From assembly GCA_027859095.1 (NCBI GenBank), contig JAQIBN010000278.1, positions 1-50,086 on the forward strand: a stretch of 50,086 bases of DNA, given 5' to 3'. Source of the DNA: Spirochaetia bacterium. Lineage in GTDB: Bacteria > Spirochaetota > Spirochaetia > B11-G9. Below, piece after piece: positions 49,683 to 50,086 of the stretch; positions within the stretch are counted from its first letter, which is position 1, and every line of letters begins with the position of its first letter. Position numbers and translations under genes: made by a program. The notes under the pieces were generated by a model. That model did no database searches. It was given only the letters and a program-made list of their open reading frames with translations, and was not told where the DNA came from.

Positions 49683-50086
49683 CCTAAACTGAGCGATTCT
49701 TACCAGTAGATAAAAATACCTCCATGTGGTGTAATGAGTTAGCTATAATTCAACAACACCCAGGAGGTGAAGACATGGTGAGTCAAAAAGATGGTTACGT
49801 CAAGAGCAAAATCAATAGGTTTGAGACAACAAATGATAAAATAACTGGGCGCTCAGGCCTTGTACTTATATCTCGATACCTAAATGAAAGTGATATTACC
49901 AAAATACTTGCAGAACTATTTGGATTCTTAAAAAAGCATGCAAAAGGAACACCCCTTATTTCTATACTCCATCAAATAATTCTTTTTTTCTTTGATGGCA
50001 CTGATCTTCATATGACCAGGTTTGATCATCTTAAAAATGATGCTGGATATGCAGGAGTAATTGAAACAGAAGAGAATCTCATGATT
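49683..50086 (+). mobile_element. IS1380-like insertion sequence, left part
   Basis: The element seems to begin at CCTAAACTGAGCGATTC, which interrupts the DUF234 reading frame. It contains a transposase gene starting 92 bases inside. IS1380-family ends commonly start with CCT. The right end and target duplication are outside the window. Confidence 0.55.
49775..50086 (+). CDS. IS1380-like transposase, 5' part only
   Basis: The frame starts at ATG 49775 with AGGAGGTG upstream and runs off the end after 104 codons, which is why the track omits it. The N-terminus (KITGRSGLVLISRYLN, then MTRFDHLKNDAGY) resembles IS1380-family DDE transposases. The catalytic core lies outside the window, so activity cannot be judged. 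Confidence 0.6.
   Translation, partial: MVSQKDGYVKSKINRFETTNDKITGRSGLVLISRYLNESDITKILAELFGFLKKHAKGTPLISILHQIILFFFDGTDLHMTRFDHLKNDAGYAGVIETEENLMI

Overview
The window is an AT-rich stretch of an ordinary bacterial chromosome with no phage block and no CRISPR array. The gene families suggest a free-living spirochaete (Spirochaetota). Clues are a FapA-Lgt pair, a short RpoD-like sigma factor, an enlarged TK1-like ATPase beside radA, NfeD with two SPFH proteins, a STAS-zinc-ribbon fusion next to pspA, TPR lipoproteins and signal-peptide envelope proteins. This is inferred from family resemblance without a database search.

Layout. Bases 1-4117 (+): the 3' part of fapA, lgt, a group-2-like sigma factor whose ribosome binding site lies in a hairpin, and a lone receiver. 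Bases 4098-9741 (-): a patatin lipase and the branched-chain operon ilvB-ilvN-leuC-leuD. Bases 10101-13122: an atypical flavoprotein disulfide reductase with one redox cysteine missing, a sigma54 activator without a DNA-binding domain, and a small secreted protein. Bases 13358-18831: an envelope-stress-like block (STAS-zinc ribbon, PspA, winged-helix regulator; then NfeD and two SPFH proteins), interrupted by a Uma2 gene and a chimeric small gene that shares its first codons. Bases 19106-22966: a GH63/trehalase-fold protein, then recR, ybaB and dnaX. Bases 23023-23709 (-): SRP RNA and five tRNAs (all four serine types plus Arg-GCG), apparently read from one promoter into dnaX. Bases 23840-31788: nfo, an EamA transporter, a membrane-anchored Nudix protein, the TK1-like protein, radA, a TraB-family protein and a TPR lipoprotein. 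Bases 31893-36901: an unrecognised envelope protein, the homocysteine methyltransferase/MTHFR fusion, a hisIE with a degenerate HisI half, and hisA. Bases 36982-38021: a REP-associated tyrosine transposase (RAYT) with its palindromic REPs on both sides, one inside its own coding frame and one inside lysO. Bases 38913-43744: a phosphoesterase, a PTS EIIA-like protein, plsC, proS and a ParE-type toxin-antitoxin pair. Bases 43830-49394: an outer-membrane-type protein, a CpdA-like phosphoesterase, and a three-gene operon of PhnD-like binding protein, histidine kinase and NtrC-type regulator. Bases 49433-50086: a DUF234-type gene fragment cut by an IS1380-like element that runs off the end.

The most notable signals are the RAYT/REP system, in which REP DNA is translated inside two genes; the serine-tRNA/SRP/dnaX operon with an unusual Arg-GCG tRNA; the RBS-sequestering hairpin before the sigma factor; several genes with promoter boxes only 6-9 nt before the start codon (likely leaderless mRNAs); and several enzymes that have lost a canonical catalytic or metal-binding residue.
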